64,000 nt of DNA, from assembly GCA_022376925.1 (NCBI GenBank), contig JAIOJX010000026.1, positions 255,003,330-255,067,329 of the forward strand, written 5' to 3'. A program made the translations under genes and the position numbers. The notes beneath the pieces were generated by a model. The model made no database searches and was not told where the DNA came from. It worked only from the letters and a program-made list of their open reading frames with translations. Below, piece after piece: positions 35,986 through 49,075 of this stretch; the stretch's first letter is position 1, and every line of letters starts with the position of its first letter. This stretch comes from Tragulus kanchil (lineage: Eukaryota > Chordata > Mammalia > Artiodactyla > Tragulidae).

Positions 35986-38387
35986 TGTGTGTACTTGTGC
36001 TAGATATCTATTCAGTAAGTTTCTAAAAGCGCAGTATCTGGGCTAATGGCTGTATCAATTCACAGTTCCTCCATAGGTGTATGGGAATTTGTTTCCTCAC
36101 CCACTTGCCAGTTCGGGCTGTGTCAGCCTTGACATAATTAAAATTTTGACTGTATTGATGAAATTAGAAATTGACATGTGAAATAGGGAGGTATCCACCA
36201 GCTACAGAATGTGTAATTTTGGAGGGATGTGTAATCCTAGGGTAAGGAATGCTGTGACAGTATAAGACAAAGCTTATAGGAGTAATCTTACATGCCTTTC
36301 TAGGTTGTCAGTTAAGGATTTCAGAGGAAAACACGCTATTTTCATTTTAAAACCAGCTGAATAGGTTAAAGGTAGAATTTGGTGCTAATAGGATCTCTTA
36401 ATAAATTGAGTATTTATAATTTTTCATTATTAATGGCTGTGATAACACTTTGCATATTGGAGTGCTGTATAAATTTTATTACTGTGTTTGTCAACAACCT
36501 ACTATAGGACATAAATTCTCTTTTCACTGCTCAACTGTATATAAGTATATAAGAAAAAGGGATGGTAAACTGTTCATTTCTTCAAATTTTCTGAATAGAA
36601 AATTTGAGTAGTTGTATACACAAATCAAAAGTGTCATAGAGTAGAATTTAGTTAAACACCTACTTCCCTCTTTTCTTCAGTTTGTAAGCAAGCTATTACA
36701 TTGCCTTAACTAATTTTACTTATTTCTTATACATTTTGCCTTTAATAAAAAGTCACTTTAAACTTGCAGATATCAAATAATTTTTTTATAGCAACCACAT
36801 AATCTACACTGCTTCTTTGTAGATGAACAGAAGGGCGTAGAGCCTAATTCATATTTAAAATAACACATTTAATAGAAAGAAGCATTAACAAAAGATATGT
36901 ACTTTTCAGTTTCTATAAGATTTTCCAGGAGGACTTAAAAATTCTTTAGCAACACAACTCCTTCTCAAAGTGCAGAATATAAAATGTGAAGTGGAGGTGT
37001 TCTGTGGAGCAGGGTGAGGTCCCTGGATTTCTGGTCATCGGGCCTCTCTCCTTTAGTTCCCCATTGACTCCTGGGGCTATCTTCAACATATCCAGGTTGT
37101 TGGGAACACAGAGCAGAAACAGTACTCTCCTAGGTGATTTTGGTGCCTTTGCTTTGTAGGAGCCATTAAAAAAATTTTTTTTCTTTTGTGTGTACTTGTG
37201 CTAGATATCTATTCAGTAAGTTTCTAAAAGCGCAGTATCTGGGCTAATGGCTGTATCAATTCACAGTTCCTCCATAGGTGTATGGGAATTTGTTTCCTCA
37301 CCCACTTGCCAGTTCGGGCTGTGTCAGCCTTGACATAATTAAAATTTTGACTGTATTGATGAAATTAGAAATTGACATGTGAAATAGGGAGGTATCCACC
37401 AGCTACAGAATGTGTAATTTTGGAGGGATGTGTAATCCTAGGGTAAGGAATGCTGTGACAGTATAAGACAAAGCTTATAGGAGTAATCTTACATGCCTTT
37501 CTAGGTTGTCAGTTAAGGATTTCAGAGGAAAACACGCTATTTTCATTTTAAAACCAGCTGAATAGGTTAAAGGTAGAATTTGGTGCTAATAGGATCTCTT
37601 AATAAATTGAGTATTTATAATTTTTCATTATTAATGGCTGTGATAACACTTTGCATATTGGAGTGCTGTATAAATTTTATTACTGTGTTTGTCAACAACC
37701 TACTATAGGACATAAATTCTCTTTTCACTGCTCAACTGTATATAAGTATATAAGAAAAAGGGATGGTAAACTGTTCATTTCTTCAAATTTTCTGAATAGA
37801 AAATTTGAGTAGTTGTATACACAAATCAAAAGTGTCATAGAGTAGAATTTAGTTAAACACCTACTTCCCTCTTTTCTTCAGTTTGTAAGCAAGCTATTAC
37901 ATTGCCTTAACTAATTTTACTTATTTCTTATACATTTTGCCTTTAAAAAAAAGTCACTTTAAACTTGCAGATATCAAATAATTTTTTTATAGCAACCACA
38001 TAATCTACACTGCTTCTTTGTAGATGAACAGAAGGGCGTAGAGCCTAATTCATATTTAAAATAACACATTTAATAGAAAGAAGCATTAACAAAAGATATG
38101 TACTTTTCAGTTTCTATAAGATTTTCCAGGAGGACTTAAAAATTCTTTAGCAACACAACTCCTTCTCAAAGTGCAGAATATAAAATGTGAAGTGGAGGTG
38201 TTCTGTGGAGCAGGGTGAGGTCCCTGGATTTCTGGTCATCGGGCCTCTCTCCTTTAGTTCCCCCATTGACTCCTGGGGCTATCTTCAACATATCCAGGTT
38301 GTTGGGAACACAGAGCAGAAACAGTACTCTCCTAGGTGATTTTGGTGCCTTTGCTTTGTAGGAGCCATTGGGTGAAAGCCCCCAGAT
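35986..38387. repeat. Tandem duplication L (copies from 35986 and 37187)
   Basis: Offset about 1201, the longest unit. Copy 1 ends at GGAGCCATT followed by an A/T run (37161-37186), while copy 2 continues GGAGCCATTGGGTG at 38361. Confidence 0.9.
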
Positions 38388-40089
38388 TACTTATTGGATT
38401 ATTCGGTACCCTATTTTTTATAAGGTGGTAAGTCCTGAATTTGCCATATGAAACTCTAACGGCCCCAGGTTTTAGGTTCCAGTTTTTTTTGGCTGAAACA
38501 GACAGGTCTTTGGATTTCATTTTATCATATTGTTTATTTGCATGATCTGGATAATCATAGTAGCGAATTAAGCTACCTCTGTGACCCTCAAAGAACTTTC
38601 CTGTTGTGATTCATTGACCTTTCTCTGTGGATTTCTTTTAAAACATGAAACCTCAGGGAAACTGTATAGTTGGACTGGATGCTTTGGGCTCTTCTGCTGA
38701 CTCTCCTAAATCAAAAATTCTGAATCACAATAGTTATTTTGGTGGAAAAGTTAAAAAAAGAACTCTTTAAATTTTATAACAGACTCCTCCTTTAAACAAT
38801 TATGTATTTCTGAGGTATGTTAGGTAAGCTTTGGTGATTAACTTATTGATTCATCCTAAAGGTAGATTTACTCCAGAAATTCTGTCTTAAATATTGTATC
38901 ATAATAATACCAGTTCTTTATCAACATGCTGCAGATCTGTGACATCTATCAACATAGCAGGAGATCTATGACATGTGACAGATAATTAAAGTCACTAATG
39001 CCAGTGCTGGGCATTAAAACTTATGATTAAACCCAAAAAGAGATTGCAGGTGTCATGAAGTGCTCCTGTGATGTTCAGAAACTTTGTTCATGAAATATGA
39101 ACCCAGATTGAACTGAAAAGATAGAAACTTTACAGAGATTTAACTTCTTTTTTGGGGGTCAGCATTCTTTGATAAATACTTTATTTATTGATTGATAAAT
39201 ACTTTAAATTATTATGACAGTGATAATGAGCAGAAGACTCTGTATAACCTGGAATAGTCTAGAAACTCTCAGTGTAACAGTGTCCATGGCCATCAAGCCA
39301 GCTTTCTTACTTAATGCCATAGCTTGCAAAGGTATGAACTGTGTTACTGTATGGATTTAGTTAAAGTTTTTAAAAGTTATCTTTTTACCTTTGACTAATG
39401 AATGATTAAGAGAAAATTGATTATTTTTAATTTTCTAATGAGGCTCATAGCATTTTTAGTTCTGATCAGCCTTATGCTGACTAAATTATATTTTTCTTAA
39501 AGAAAATATTTATGAAATGCTAATAAACTATTAAGTGAACAAGTAATACAATATATGATCATTTTTACACCATTTCTACAGTGCATAAAATTTTAATACA
39601 AACTTAGTGTATACTTGATAACAATTTACATGTTTATTTTACCATCTGGTAAATGTGTAAACGATATTTTGAGAAGCACATTTCATATTCACTTTAACAA
39701 CTTATTCTTGACAATATGTGCCCTATCTTATGTATCGACTGTAAGGATCTTGAAAATTTTTGAAAAAGATGAATCCAGGGAAAAAAAATTCATGTCCTAG
39801 TTTGTTTGTTTTAAAAATATTATGGAAATTTAATACTTAGTTTTTAGTACCAAACAGAGGGATTGTGTTGTTTGCTGACTTTTACCAGACATCCTGCTAA
39901 TTAGAGTAGAATAATCAGAGCAGCTTCCAAACAATGTATCTTCTATATCAAAGCAGTTTTCCTACTAACACTATAGGCCACATAGGTAGCATTAATAAAT
40001 TAAATATGGTTCTGTGTGTTGCTGTATAACAGTATCACATCTTTTGCAGAGTGTTTGTCTTGCTATCGCTTGTGTCTAAATATGGGAAG
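38388..40089. other. Intergenic AT-rich DNA
   Basis: I see no gene, RNA or confident repeat. Confidence 0.45.
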
Positions 40090-42350
40090 ACAGTTTTTTT
40101 CAATGTATTGCCGAGAGCCTCAAGTGGATAGCTTTTGTCAAATACTTTAACAGCATTTATGACACTTTGGCCTTCTGCCTTTTTTATCTCATTCTCTCTA
40201 TTTACTGATCTCACTGTAATAAATCTCAGGGACTTAAAAGAAGCAAGTAAAGATTTCCCTATTTGCTTTTGTTTTAATGCACTCTTTCCTAGCTAGTAAT
40301 AATCTAAAAACCTTTGTAAAATTTTATGGACTACCTCTACATCGTAAGTACAAGTACCACTTGCCCATCTATAATGGAGATGTCTGATAAACAAATTGCA
40401 GATGTTGGCTTTAACAAATAAACTTATCACAAAATCTTTAATTTGAAACAAAAGTAAAACTCAAAACCACATTTTTATCTACTGGACATAGAAATCATTG
40501 TATAGGTGTATCTTAAAAATATTTTCTTAAATGAATCATGTCACCAATTACTTTTTAATTTTTTCTAAATTTATTGCATTTTAAGCTCCTCAGGTTAGTT
40601 GTTTTTTGTCACGTGTTTCTTCAGAAAACATGTATTTCACTCTTACAATTATATAACAGTTCTGAAAAATATTGTCATATGTGTGCATCTTTATTAACAA
40701 TTAAGATATTAAGATACATTACTTAAAATACTTTATAATGTTTGTAAACTACTCCCTACAAAAACCCTCCAAGATGGGCATTGGCTTAATTTTACAGATA
40801 GACTGAGTCACAAAAAATTTATTATCTTTCCCATAGATATTCTAGTAAATGTAGAGCAAGAATTTAACAACCTCAGACTGGCCTTGCCTAAACCATGTTC
40901 TCCTCAATAGATTATGCCCTAAATTTTTAATTGGGAAGACATAGAATCTTCATTAAGTATTTACTGAAATAGTTAAAGTCTAAAGTCATTTGGTCTTGGA
41001 AGAATGAAGCTATCTAATATAGGTGTGAGAAAATAGAGGTGGAGATTGGGAATAGAGGCAAGAAATGCAAATCACCTAGAATCATTTCAGCATTTTGATT
41101 TTATACTTAGAAAATCTGCCTCTTTACAAATTATTATTCTCATGCGCTAGCCCTTACCTCAAATAAATGCACTTGGATCAGTTTGCCATAATATGGGTTA
41201 GAAATTAGAATAAAATATATGAGAATGTCGGAGCAGTTTTTCAATTTGGATGGGGCTTTTGTCAAATACTTTAACAGCATTTATGACACTTTGGCCTTCT
41301 GCCTTTTTATCTCATTCTCTCTATTTACTGATCTCACTGTAATAAATCTCAGGGACTTAAAAGAAGCAAGTAAAGATTTCCTATTTGCTTTTGTTTTAAT
41401 GCACTCTTTCCTAGCTAGTAATAATCTAAAAACCTTTGTAAAATTTTATGGACTACCTCTACATCGTAAGTACAAGTACCACTTGCCCATCTATAATGGA
41501 GATGTCTGATAAACAAATTGCAGATGTTGGCTTTAACAAATAAACTTATCACAAAATCTTTAATTTGAAACAAAAGTAAAACTCAAAACCACATTTTTAT
41601 CTACTGGACATAGAAATCATTGTATAGGTGTATCTTAAAAATATTTTCTTAAATGAATCATGTCACCAATTACTTTTTAATTTTTTCTAAATTTATTGCA
41701 TTTTAAGCTCCTCAGGTTAGTTGTTTTTTGTCACGTGTTTCTTCAGAAAACATGTATTTCACTCTTACAATTATATAACAGTTCTGAAAAATATTGTCAT
41801 ATGTGTGCATCTTTATTAACAATTAAGATATTAAGATACATTACTTAAAATACTTTATAATGTTTGTAAACTACTCCCTACAAAAACCCTCCAAGATGGG
41901 CATTGGCTTAATTTTACAGATAGACTGAGTCACAAAAAATTTATTATCTTTCCCATAGATATTCTAGTAAATGTAGAGCAAGAATTTAACAACCTCAGAC
42001 TGGCCTTGCCTAAACCATGTTCTCCTCAATAGATTATGCCCTAAATTTTTAATTGGGAAGACATAGAATCTTCATTAAGTATTTACTGAAATAGTTAAAG
42101 TCTAAAGTCATTTGGTCTTGGAAGAATGAAGCTATCTAATATAGGTGTGAGAAAATAGAGGTGGAGATTGGGAATAGAGGCAAGAAATGCAAATCACCTA
42201 GAATCATTTCAGCATTTTGATTTTATACTTAGAAAATCTGCCTCTTTACAAATTATTATTCTCATGCGTCTAGCCCTTACCTCAAATAAATGCACTTGGA
42301 TCAGTTTGCCATAATATGGGTTAGAAATTAGAATAAAATATATGAGAATC
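40090..42350. repeat. Tandem duplication M (copies from about 40090 and 41231)
   Basis: Offset 1124 in the well-aligned part (40131 matches 41255). The left edge of copy 2 (41231-41254) is a shortened version of 40091-40130. Copies part after AAATATATGAGAAT near 41226 and 42350. Confidence 0.9.
40690..40915 (+). repeat. MIR-like SINE, diverged
   Basis: It has an arrangement like MIR: ACTTTATAATGTTTGTAAAC, then ACCCTCCAAGATGGGCATTG, TTTTACAGATAGACTGAGTC and AGAGCAAGAATTTAAC. Strongly diverged. Duplicated at about 41814-42039. Confidence 0.45.
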
Positions 42351-42449
42351 AACTGATATTCAGATTTTTAAAAAACAAGAATAGTATTTCAGACACTAAG
42401 GAAATTCTGAAAGAAGAATGATTTTTCAAAATACTAAACATATTATAGT

Positions 42450-42665
42450 GATAATGATAATAAATATTTAATGCTTGCTTTATGACATTTGTTCTAGATG
42501 TATCAACTGCGTATAATGTATATTAAGTAATTCAATTCTCATGAAAATCCAGTGGGATAGATACTTTTTCCCGTTGTTTTCATATGAAGAATAGAGTCAT
42601 TTGCTTAAGGACATTGTAAAAAGTAGTTGAGTCAAGATTTGAACTGAGAAGTCTGGTTTCAGAAT
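42450..42665 (+). repeat. MIR SINE
   Basis: It shows the MIR order: TATTTAATGCTTGCTTTATG, ATTCAATTCTCATGAAAATC, TGGGATAGATAC, AGAATAGAGTCATTTGCTTA and GATTTGAACTGAGAAGTCTG. Diverged but in correct order. Confidence 0.65.
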
Positions 42666-43326
42666 AGTGGGTATTGTTAGCAATGCTATTAAAATAAATG
42701 ATATGGAAACTGGTCTGCTTTTCAGAATTACTACTACAAAAGCAGTATGAAGAAAGAAAATTGGATCAAATAGGAGTTAAGAACTCAAGAAGGAAAGTAA
42801 ATTTGCAACGACTCCTTTAGAACTTTAGTTTTTTTAAGGATGTAAATATGAGCAAAGCAATTTTCGTTTTTCGAAAAGTAATATTTTATTTCAGGAATAC
42901 AATATTCATTACTTATTCCAAATGGAATAATAGAATAGTATGTTGTTTGTGAATCTGCTAAGATTTTCCTCTCTTTTTGCCTCTCTTGATTCTTTATAGT
43001 TTCTACAGTTTAGGCTATGTAAGCTTGTTTTACACATCATGAACTGAAAGGATTTTAGCTTTTATGCAAAATTATGAGTATCTCAGTGGTATTTTCGTTA
43101 TGTGGCTTCTTTGTACAAATAAATGCAGTATACCTAGTAAAGTAAAATTATTTGAACTAGAAAAAAGTATTTTCACCTATAAAATGCACATGTTGACAGA
43201 AAGACAGTATTTGTATAATTAATTAGAAGCTTGTTAAATTTATGAAGAATTGTCTCTTTCTCATTTGGCCAATAATACTGGTTAGAACCTTTGGATGAGA
43301 CTGCTAAAATGAAAAGTTCCAGTAGT

Positions 43327-43348
43327 TTTTTTTTTTTTTTTTTTTTTT
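43327..43348. repeat. Poly-T tract
   Basis: An uninterrupted run of about 22 T bases. Confidence 0.9.
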
Positions 43349-43504
43349 GATGTTCTTTGAAATACAAGATTTACTAAAATTTTTATGTAGAGCACAGGGT
43401 AGACCTAATCATTGAGTGTTTATACTTAAGAGATCAAGTTTTGGGAGTTTTTTTGTTTTTGTTTTGGTAAAATATTTTGTTTTAAAGTTGGAATTCTCTT
43501 TTAT

Positions 43505-43742
43505 TTTATTTTATTTTTCCATCCATCTTTATTCTTTGGCCTGTGTGGGCCTCCCATTGCAGTGGCTTCTGTCCTTGCAGAGCACCCGCTTTGGGCGCAT
43601 GCGCTCCAGAGTGCTAGCTCCTAATTAGACACACTCGTCCAGAGGCTCTGCAGCATGTGGGATCTTCCTGGGCCAGGGATCGAACTGGTGCCCCTTGCAC
43701 TGCGAGGCGGACTCTTTACCCACTGGACCACCGTGGAAACCC
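43505..43742 (-). repeat. tRNA-derived SINE (non-Bov-tA type), SINE 1 of the 43-kb cluster
   Basis: In reverse orientation: 5' end CCACCGTGGAAACCC, B-box GATCGAACTGGTGCC, TTAGACACACTCGTCCAGAG, GGGCGCATGCGCTCCAGAG and CCATCCATCTTTATTC at the 3' side. It has a tRNA-like head but an unrelated body from Bov-tA. Confidence 0.8.
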
Positions 43743-43857
43743 TCTCTATTTTATTTTTTAAAAGCCTTTTATTTTATATTGGCTTATGGCCAGTTAACAA
43801 TGTTACGTTAGTTTCAGGTGCACAGCAAAGTAACTCAGCTATATGTATACATGTATC
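43743..43857. repeat. L1-like fragment
   Basis: It contains CAGTTAACAATGTTACGTTA and TTTCAGGTGCACAGCAAAGT, sequence commonly seen in artiodactyl L1-derived repeats. Duplicated at 44203-44317 by duplication N. Family assignment is tentative. Confidence 0.45.
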
Positions 43858-43869
43858 TGTTCTCTTTCT

Positions 43870-44202
43870 TTCTTTTTTTTTTTTTTTAAACATTTATTTA
43901 TTTATTTATTTGTGCGGGGGTCGGTTTGGGCAGGGCGGGGAGCGGGCCACTTCTATTGGTCTTTCATTTCTCTATTTTCATCCGTCTTTGTTCTTTGGCT
44001 CCTGTGGGCCTCCCATTGCGGTGGCCTCTGTCGTCGCAGAGCGCTGGCTCTGGGCGCATGCGCACCAGAGCTCCGGCTCGGTAATTGGATGCATGGGTCC
44101 AGCCGATCCACGGCACGTGGGATGTTCCCAGGCCAGGGATCGAACCGACGCCCCTTGCACTGCAAGGCGGTGTCCTTACCCACTGGACCACCGTGGAAAC
44201 CC
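43870..44202 (-). repeat. tRNA-derived SINE, hybrid copy
   Basis: Same family as 43505-43742, with the T-rich tail at the left. Its 5' terminus is identical to that of SINE 1, including the variant CCGTGGAAACCC. Confidence 0.82.
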
Positions 44203-44329
44203 TCTCTATTTTATTTTTTAAAAGCCTTTTATTTTATATTGGCTTATGGCCAGTTAACAATGTTACGTTAGTTTCAGGTGCACAGCAAAGTAACTCAGCT
44301 ATATGTATACATGTATCTGTTCTCTTTCT

Positions 44330-44667
44330 TTCTTTTTTTTTTTTTTTAAACATTTATTTATTTTTTTTTTGGGGGGGGGGGGGGTGGGAAGAGAGGGGGA
44401 TGGGCGGGCCACTTCTATTGGTCTTTCATTTCTCTATTTTCATCCGTCTTTGTTCTTCGGGTCCTGTGGGCCTCCCATTGCGGTGGCCTCTGTCGTCGCA
44501 GAGCGCTGGCTCTGGGCGCATGCGCACCAGAGCTCCGGCTCGGTAATTGGATGCATGGGTCCAGCCGATCCACGGCACGTGGGATGTTCCCAGGCCAGGG
44601 ATCGAACCGACGCCCCTTGCACTGCAAGGCGGTGTCCTTATCCGCTGGACCACCAGGGGAAGCCCCC
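44330..44667 (-). repeat. tRNA-derived SINE (SINE 2), complete
   Basis: Same family, with the normal 5' end CCACCAGGGGAAGCCC. GTTCTCTTTC flanks it on both sides (near 44319 and 44669), a probable target duplication. The tail contains a 14-15 base G run (near 44371) where the sister copy reads GTGCGGGGGTCGG. Confidence 0.82.
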
Positions 44668-44938
44668 GTTCTCTTTCAAACTCCCCTCACATCCTGGCTA
44701 TTTTATATGCTTTATATTATTAATTTCAAAATGTAAATATTTTTGTCTTTTTCTTTAAAAAGCAGCAATTTCTACAAAAGGGAAAGAGATAGGACATGTA
44801 AAAGGGAAAAATAGTCATGCAAGTATTTCTTTTTTACTTATGTGGCTTATTTTGAATTTCAGCTACCAATGTGCAAATTGAGAAATAATTTTTCCTCCCT
44901 AGTTTAAAAATGTTGCGTGTTGATATGTATGAACTTTT

Positions 44939-45285
44939 TTTTAAATTTTTAAATTTTTTTTAAAGATTTATTTATTTATTTAGGGCAGGGGTCGTGTTGG
45001 GGAGGGAGGGAAGCGGGCGGGGCACTTCTATTGGTCTTTCATTTCTCTATTTTCATCCGTCTTTGTTCTTCGGCTCCTGTGGGCCTCCCATCGCGGTGGC
45101 GTCTGTCGTTGCAGAGCGCCGGCTCTGGCGCATGCGCTCCAGAGCTCCAGCGCTCTGGCTCGGTAATTGGACACATCAGTCCAGCCGCTCCGCGGCACGT
45201 GGGATCTTCCCAGGCCAGGGATCGAACCAGCGCCCCTTGCACTGCAAGGCGGTGTCCTTACCCACTGCGCCACCAGGGGAAGCCC
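44939..45285 (-). repeat. tRNA-derived SINE with target-site duplication
   Basis: Same family. A perfect 13-bp target duplication, TGTATGAACTTTT, lies at 44926-44938 and 45286-45298. This is a clean, recent retroposition event. Confidence 0.9.
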
Positions 45286-45569
45286 TGTATGAACTTTTAT
45301 GGTCTAAACTTTAAAACAGGGTTATAAAAGGGAGTGAATACTTCTGTATTATCAATTGTTTTCAATAATTTAATCCATATATCTTTTGGAAAACCTCATT
45401 GAACGTGTTTGTGAAGACAGATTTTACAAAAGTCATTTCTGTGTCTGCGGCAATAAAATGATCTGAAACTAGACCGTTATACATATTTTCCCCAGAAGCA
45501 ATCCCCAGGTGTCCTTCTGAACGAGTCCTAGGTTTACTTTGTTGGCCAAAGGCAAAATTAGAACCCTTG

Positions 45570-45897
45570 TTTTTTTTGTTTTTTTGTTTTTTAATTTTTT
45601 TGGTGGGGGGTGGTGGTTGGGGAGGGAGAGGGGCGGGTGGGCCACTTCTATTGGTCCGTCATTTATCTATTTTCATCCATCTTTGTTCTTTGGCCCGTGT
45701 GGGCCTCCCATCGCGGTGGCCTCTGTTGTCGCAGAGCACCGGCTCTGGGAGCATGTGTTCCAGAGCTCCAGCTCGGTAATTGGACACATCAGTCCAGCCG
45801 CTCCATGACACGTGGGATCTTCCCAGGCCAGGGATCGAACAGGCGCCCCTTGCACTGCAAGGCGGTGTCCTTACCCACTGGACCACCAAGGAAGCCC
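45570..45897 (-). repeat. tRNA-derived SINE
   Basis: Same family, with a T/G-rich tail at the left and the GGAAGCCC 5' end at the right. I found no clear target duplication. Confidence 0.85.
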
Positions 45898-45905
45898 TAA
45901 TTATG

Positions 45906-46028
45906 TTTTGCTGTTGTCCAGTTGGTAAGTCTTGTCCAACTCTTTGTGACCCTATGGACTGCAGCACTTCATGCTACCCTGTCTTTCACTGTCTCCACAA
46001 GTTTGCTCAAATTCATGTCCATTGAGTT
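45906..46028 (-). repeat. Bov-A fragment
   Basis: It reads GTTGTCCAGTTGGTAAGTCT, CTTTGTGACCCTATGGACTG and CAGCACTTCATGC, the reverse complement of a Bov-A/Bov-tA tail, extending into Bov-B-like sequence. Confidence 0.8.
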
Positions 46029-47284
46029 GTTAGCTTCCTTTTCTCTAGCCTCTCATTTATTCAGCCTTGTGGATAAATAATAAAAATTATATACCTGAAG
46101 TAAAATCTTAATTCTTTTTAGAAAAATTAAAATTATTTGTTTAGCTCAGGGGTTAGCCATTACATTAAATGAGAAAATATTTATTTCAGGAATCAGCATA
46201 CACAGTGGAAAGAAGATATTTTGGGTCAGGATGCCTCTCCTGTATGCTTGAACTCACATTACATAGAGTGCTTCATTAACGTATTCATAAAGCTAACTGT
46301 GGTATAGCTGGTAAGCCAGTGTGGAGAGGCTGAGTAGAAGTGTATATCTGTAGAATTTGCTTCATTTGTGTTTATCATCCCCAAGTAGCTGACGTTAAGA
46401 AAACAAGAAGTCAAATTTATCCATACCTTCACCTCAGAACTGCTAATTCTCTTAATTTGACATTTTCGAATAACATAAATTATTCTGACTTAGCCTGTTC
46501 TTACCTAGTGCTTGCAAAAAAATCAACACATTATATAGTGGAAATTGATGCTAATTTTGATAGCTTATCCATTATTCAAGTACCTTTGTAAAAGGACAAA
46601 CAAAACAAAACACTTCTTTTGGGTAGGTCAATAAATAATGTTCAGAGTCTGATTAAATCTGGTCACAAGCTCTGGCATTTAGATTAGGTGTTGTCTGAAA
46701 CTTGCATGGATTAATCGACTTTTGTCTTCTAAAGGTCTTACAGTGAAATGCACCATAGTGGATCAAGTATTTTTAATTAACAGAAATGAAAGCAGTATCC
46801 AGCACCTACCTATGGTTTTGGAAATTGCTTTGCTGTTTGGTTGAACTAAGATTGTTCAGACTATTTGATGAGACCTTTTCAGACTGTTTCTTGAGAAATT
46901 AAATTCATTCAAAATGTCTTTAATGTCTATATTACTTTGAGTTAAGTAAGATTTTTGTAGAAAAGTTAATTTTATATTGGGGAAGTAATGTGTCATATTG
47001 GGATTTACTTCTGAGCTCTGTCGGTCATTTAATTTTGTTGAGTCATTATTTTTCCACCAGCAATTTGGGAATGATAATGATTGCCCTGTACATACTTGAG
47101 AGGGATTTGGAGAAGGAAGATTTTTTTTATAAATATATTAAAATTTAGTAAACTTTGTTGAAATATTTTAATAAAATATGTTGTAAAGGTAGTGAATTAG
47201 AGCAATAAATATTTTTACTTTTATTAACAAGTTACATGCCACAAATGGGGTGTTGGGCCCCCAAAAGCACTTTATGTTACCTTT

Positions 47285-47445
47285 TCTGTATAATCTTGGA
47301 GACTGTATTTAATGAGTTGTTTATATCTATTTCTCCTATTAGGCTTAACTCATCTTGAAGGAGAGACTGTATTTGTCTTTGTATTGAGTCTAATGTAGAC
47401 CTAGGCACATAATAGATTCAACAAATGTTCTCTCAATGAATATTT
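47285..47445 (+). repeat. L2 3'-end fragment
   Basis: It matches the L2 tail pattern: GGCTTAACTCATCTTGAAGG, GAGACTGTATTTGTCTT, GACCTAGGCACATAATAGAT and CAACAAATGTTCTCTCAATG. Duplicated at about 48479-48637. Confidence 0.6.
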
Positions 47446-48478
47446 TTCTTATATATCAAATAAAAATGTTAATTACTTTAAAACTCATATATCACTTCTT
47501 TATCCGGGAGAGAATACTATTAGAAAACATAATTTTACTACCTCTGAAGTTATGTGGATGCACATTTAAGAGAAGATTCAGTACTTTTGAAAATTCTGAC
47601 CAGATTGGGAAGTGAATTATGTTAAGTCAGAGCACTCCTTACTGTGTTATAGTAAGTGGCAGTCCTAGGCTTTGAAGCTGGGCAGGCCTGAATTTGAATC
47701 TGTCACTTTCAAAAAATCAACACATTATATAGTGGAAATTGATGCTAATTTTGATAGCTTATCCATTATTCAAGTACCTTTGTAAAAGGACAAACAAAAC
47801 AAAACACTTCTTTTGGGTAGGTCAATAAATAATGTTCAGAGTCTGATTAAATCTGGTCACAAGCTCTGGCATTTAGATTAGGTGTTGTCTGAAACTTGCA
47901 TGGATTAATCGACTTTTGTCTTCTAAAGGTCTTACAGTGAAATGCACCATAGTGGATCAAGTATTTTTAATTAACAGAAATGAAAGCAGTATCCAGCACC
48001 TACCTATGGTTTTGGAAATTGCTTTGCTGTTTGGTTGAACTAAGATTGTTCAGACTATTTGATGAGACCTTTTCAGACTGTTTCTTGAGAAATTAAATTC
48101 ATTCAAAATGTCTTTAATGTCTATATTACTTTGAGTTAAGTAAGATTTTTGTAGAAAAGTTAATTTTATATTGGGGAAGTAATGTGTCATATTGGGATTT
48201 ACTTCTGAGCTCTGTCGGTCATTTAATTTTGTTGAGTCATTATTTTTCCACCAGCAATTTGGGAATGATAATGATTGCCCTGTACATACTTGAGAGGGAT
48301 TTGGAGAAGGAAGATTTTTTATAAATATATTAAAATTTAGTAAACTTTGTTGAAATATTTTAATAAAATATGTTGTAAAGGTAGTGAATTAGAGCAATAA
48401 ATATTTTTACTTTTATTAACAAGTTACATGCCACAAATGGGGTGTTGGGCCCCCAAAAGCACTTTATGTTACCTTTTC

Positions 48479-48637
48479 TGTATAATCTTGGAGACTGTAT
48501 TTAATGAGTTGTTTATATCTATTTCTCCTATTAGGCTTAACTCATCTTGAAGGAGAGACTGTATTTGTCTTTGTATTGAGTCTAATGTAGACCTAGGCAC
48601 ATAATAGATTCAACAAATGTTCTCTCAATGAATATTT
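48479..48637 (+). repeat. L2 3'-end fragment, duplicate copy
   Basis: Copy of 47285-47445 carried by duplication O. Confidence 0.6.
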
Positions 48638-48839
48638 TTCTTATATATCAAATAAAAATGTTAATTACTTTAAAACTCATATATCACTTCTTTATCCGGG
48701 AGAGAATACTATTAGAAAACATAATTTTACTACCTCTGAAGTTATGTGGATGCACATTTAAGAGAAGATTCAGTACTTTTGAAAATTCTGACCAGATTGG
48801 GAAGTGAATTATGTTAAGTCAGAGCACTCCTTACTGTGT

Positions 48840-49075
48840 TATAGTAAGTGGCAGTCCTAGGCTTTGAAGCTGGGCAGGCCTGAATTTGAATCTGTCACTT
48901 TCAAGACAGGTGATCTTGGGAAAATTTCTTAATGTGTCAGTTTCAATTTCTTTATCTGTGAAAAAGGGATAGTACTATTTACTTAATAGACTATTTGTAA
49001 TGAGTAAGTAGCATCCTTAGTAAAGCGTCTGATATAATGTCTAGACATAGAAGGGGCTCTGATAGCTATTATTAT
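48840..49075 (-). repeat. MIR SINE
   Basis: In reverse: GGCAGGCCTGAATTTGAATC, TGATCTTGGGAAAATTTCTT, TTCTTTATCTGTGAAAAAGG and ATAGTACTATTTACTTAATA, the MIR core order. The left part also occurs at 47655-47710. Confidence 0.65.

Larger units (their letters stand above)
43741..44660. repeat. 460-bp tandem duplication N between two SINEs
   Basis: The unit 43741-44200 recurs at 44201-44660: an L1-like segment plus a SINE. The SINE ending unit 1 is a hybrid; its last bases (CCGTGGAAACCC, 44191-44202) match SINE 1 and the rest matches SINE 2. This differs from the 1.1-kb duplications, as the unit length equals the spacing between two homologous SINEs. Confidence 0.85.
46517..48902. repeat. Tandem duplication O (copies from 46517 and 47711)
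   Basis: Offset 1194. The junction sits in an A-run (AAAAAATCAAC). Copy 1 truncates a MIR at CTGTCACTTTC, which copy 2 carries through. Copy 2 has a two-base shorter T run near 48316. Confidence 0.9.
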
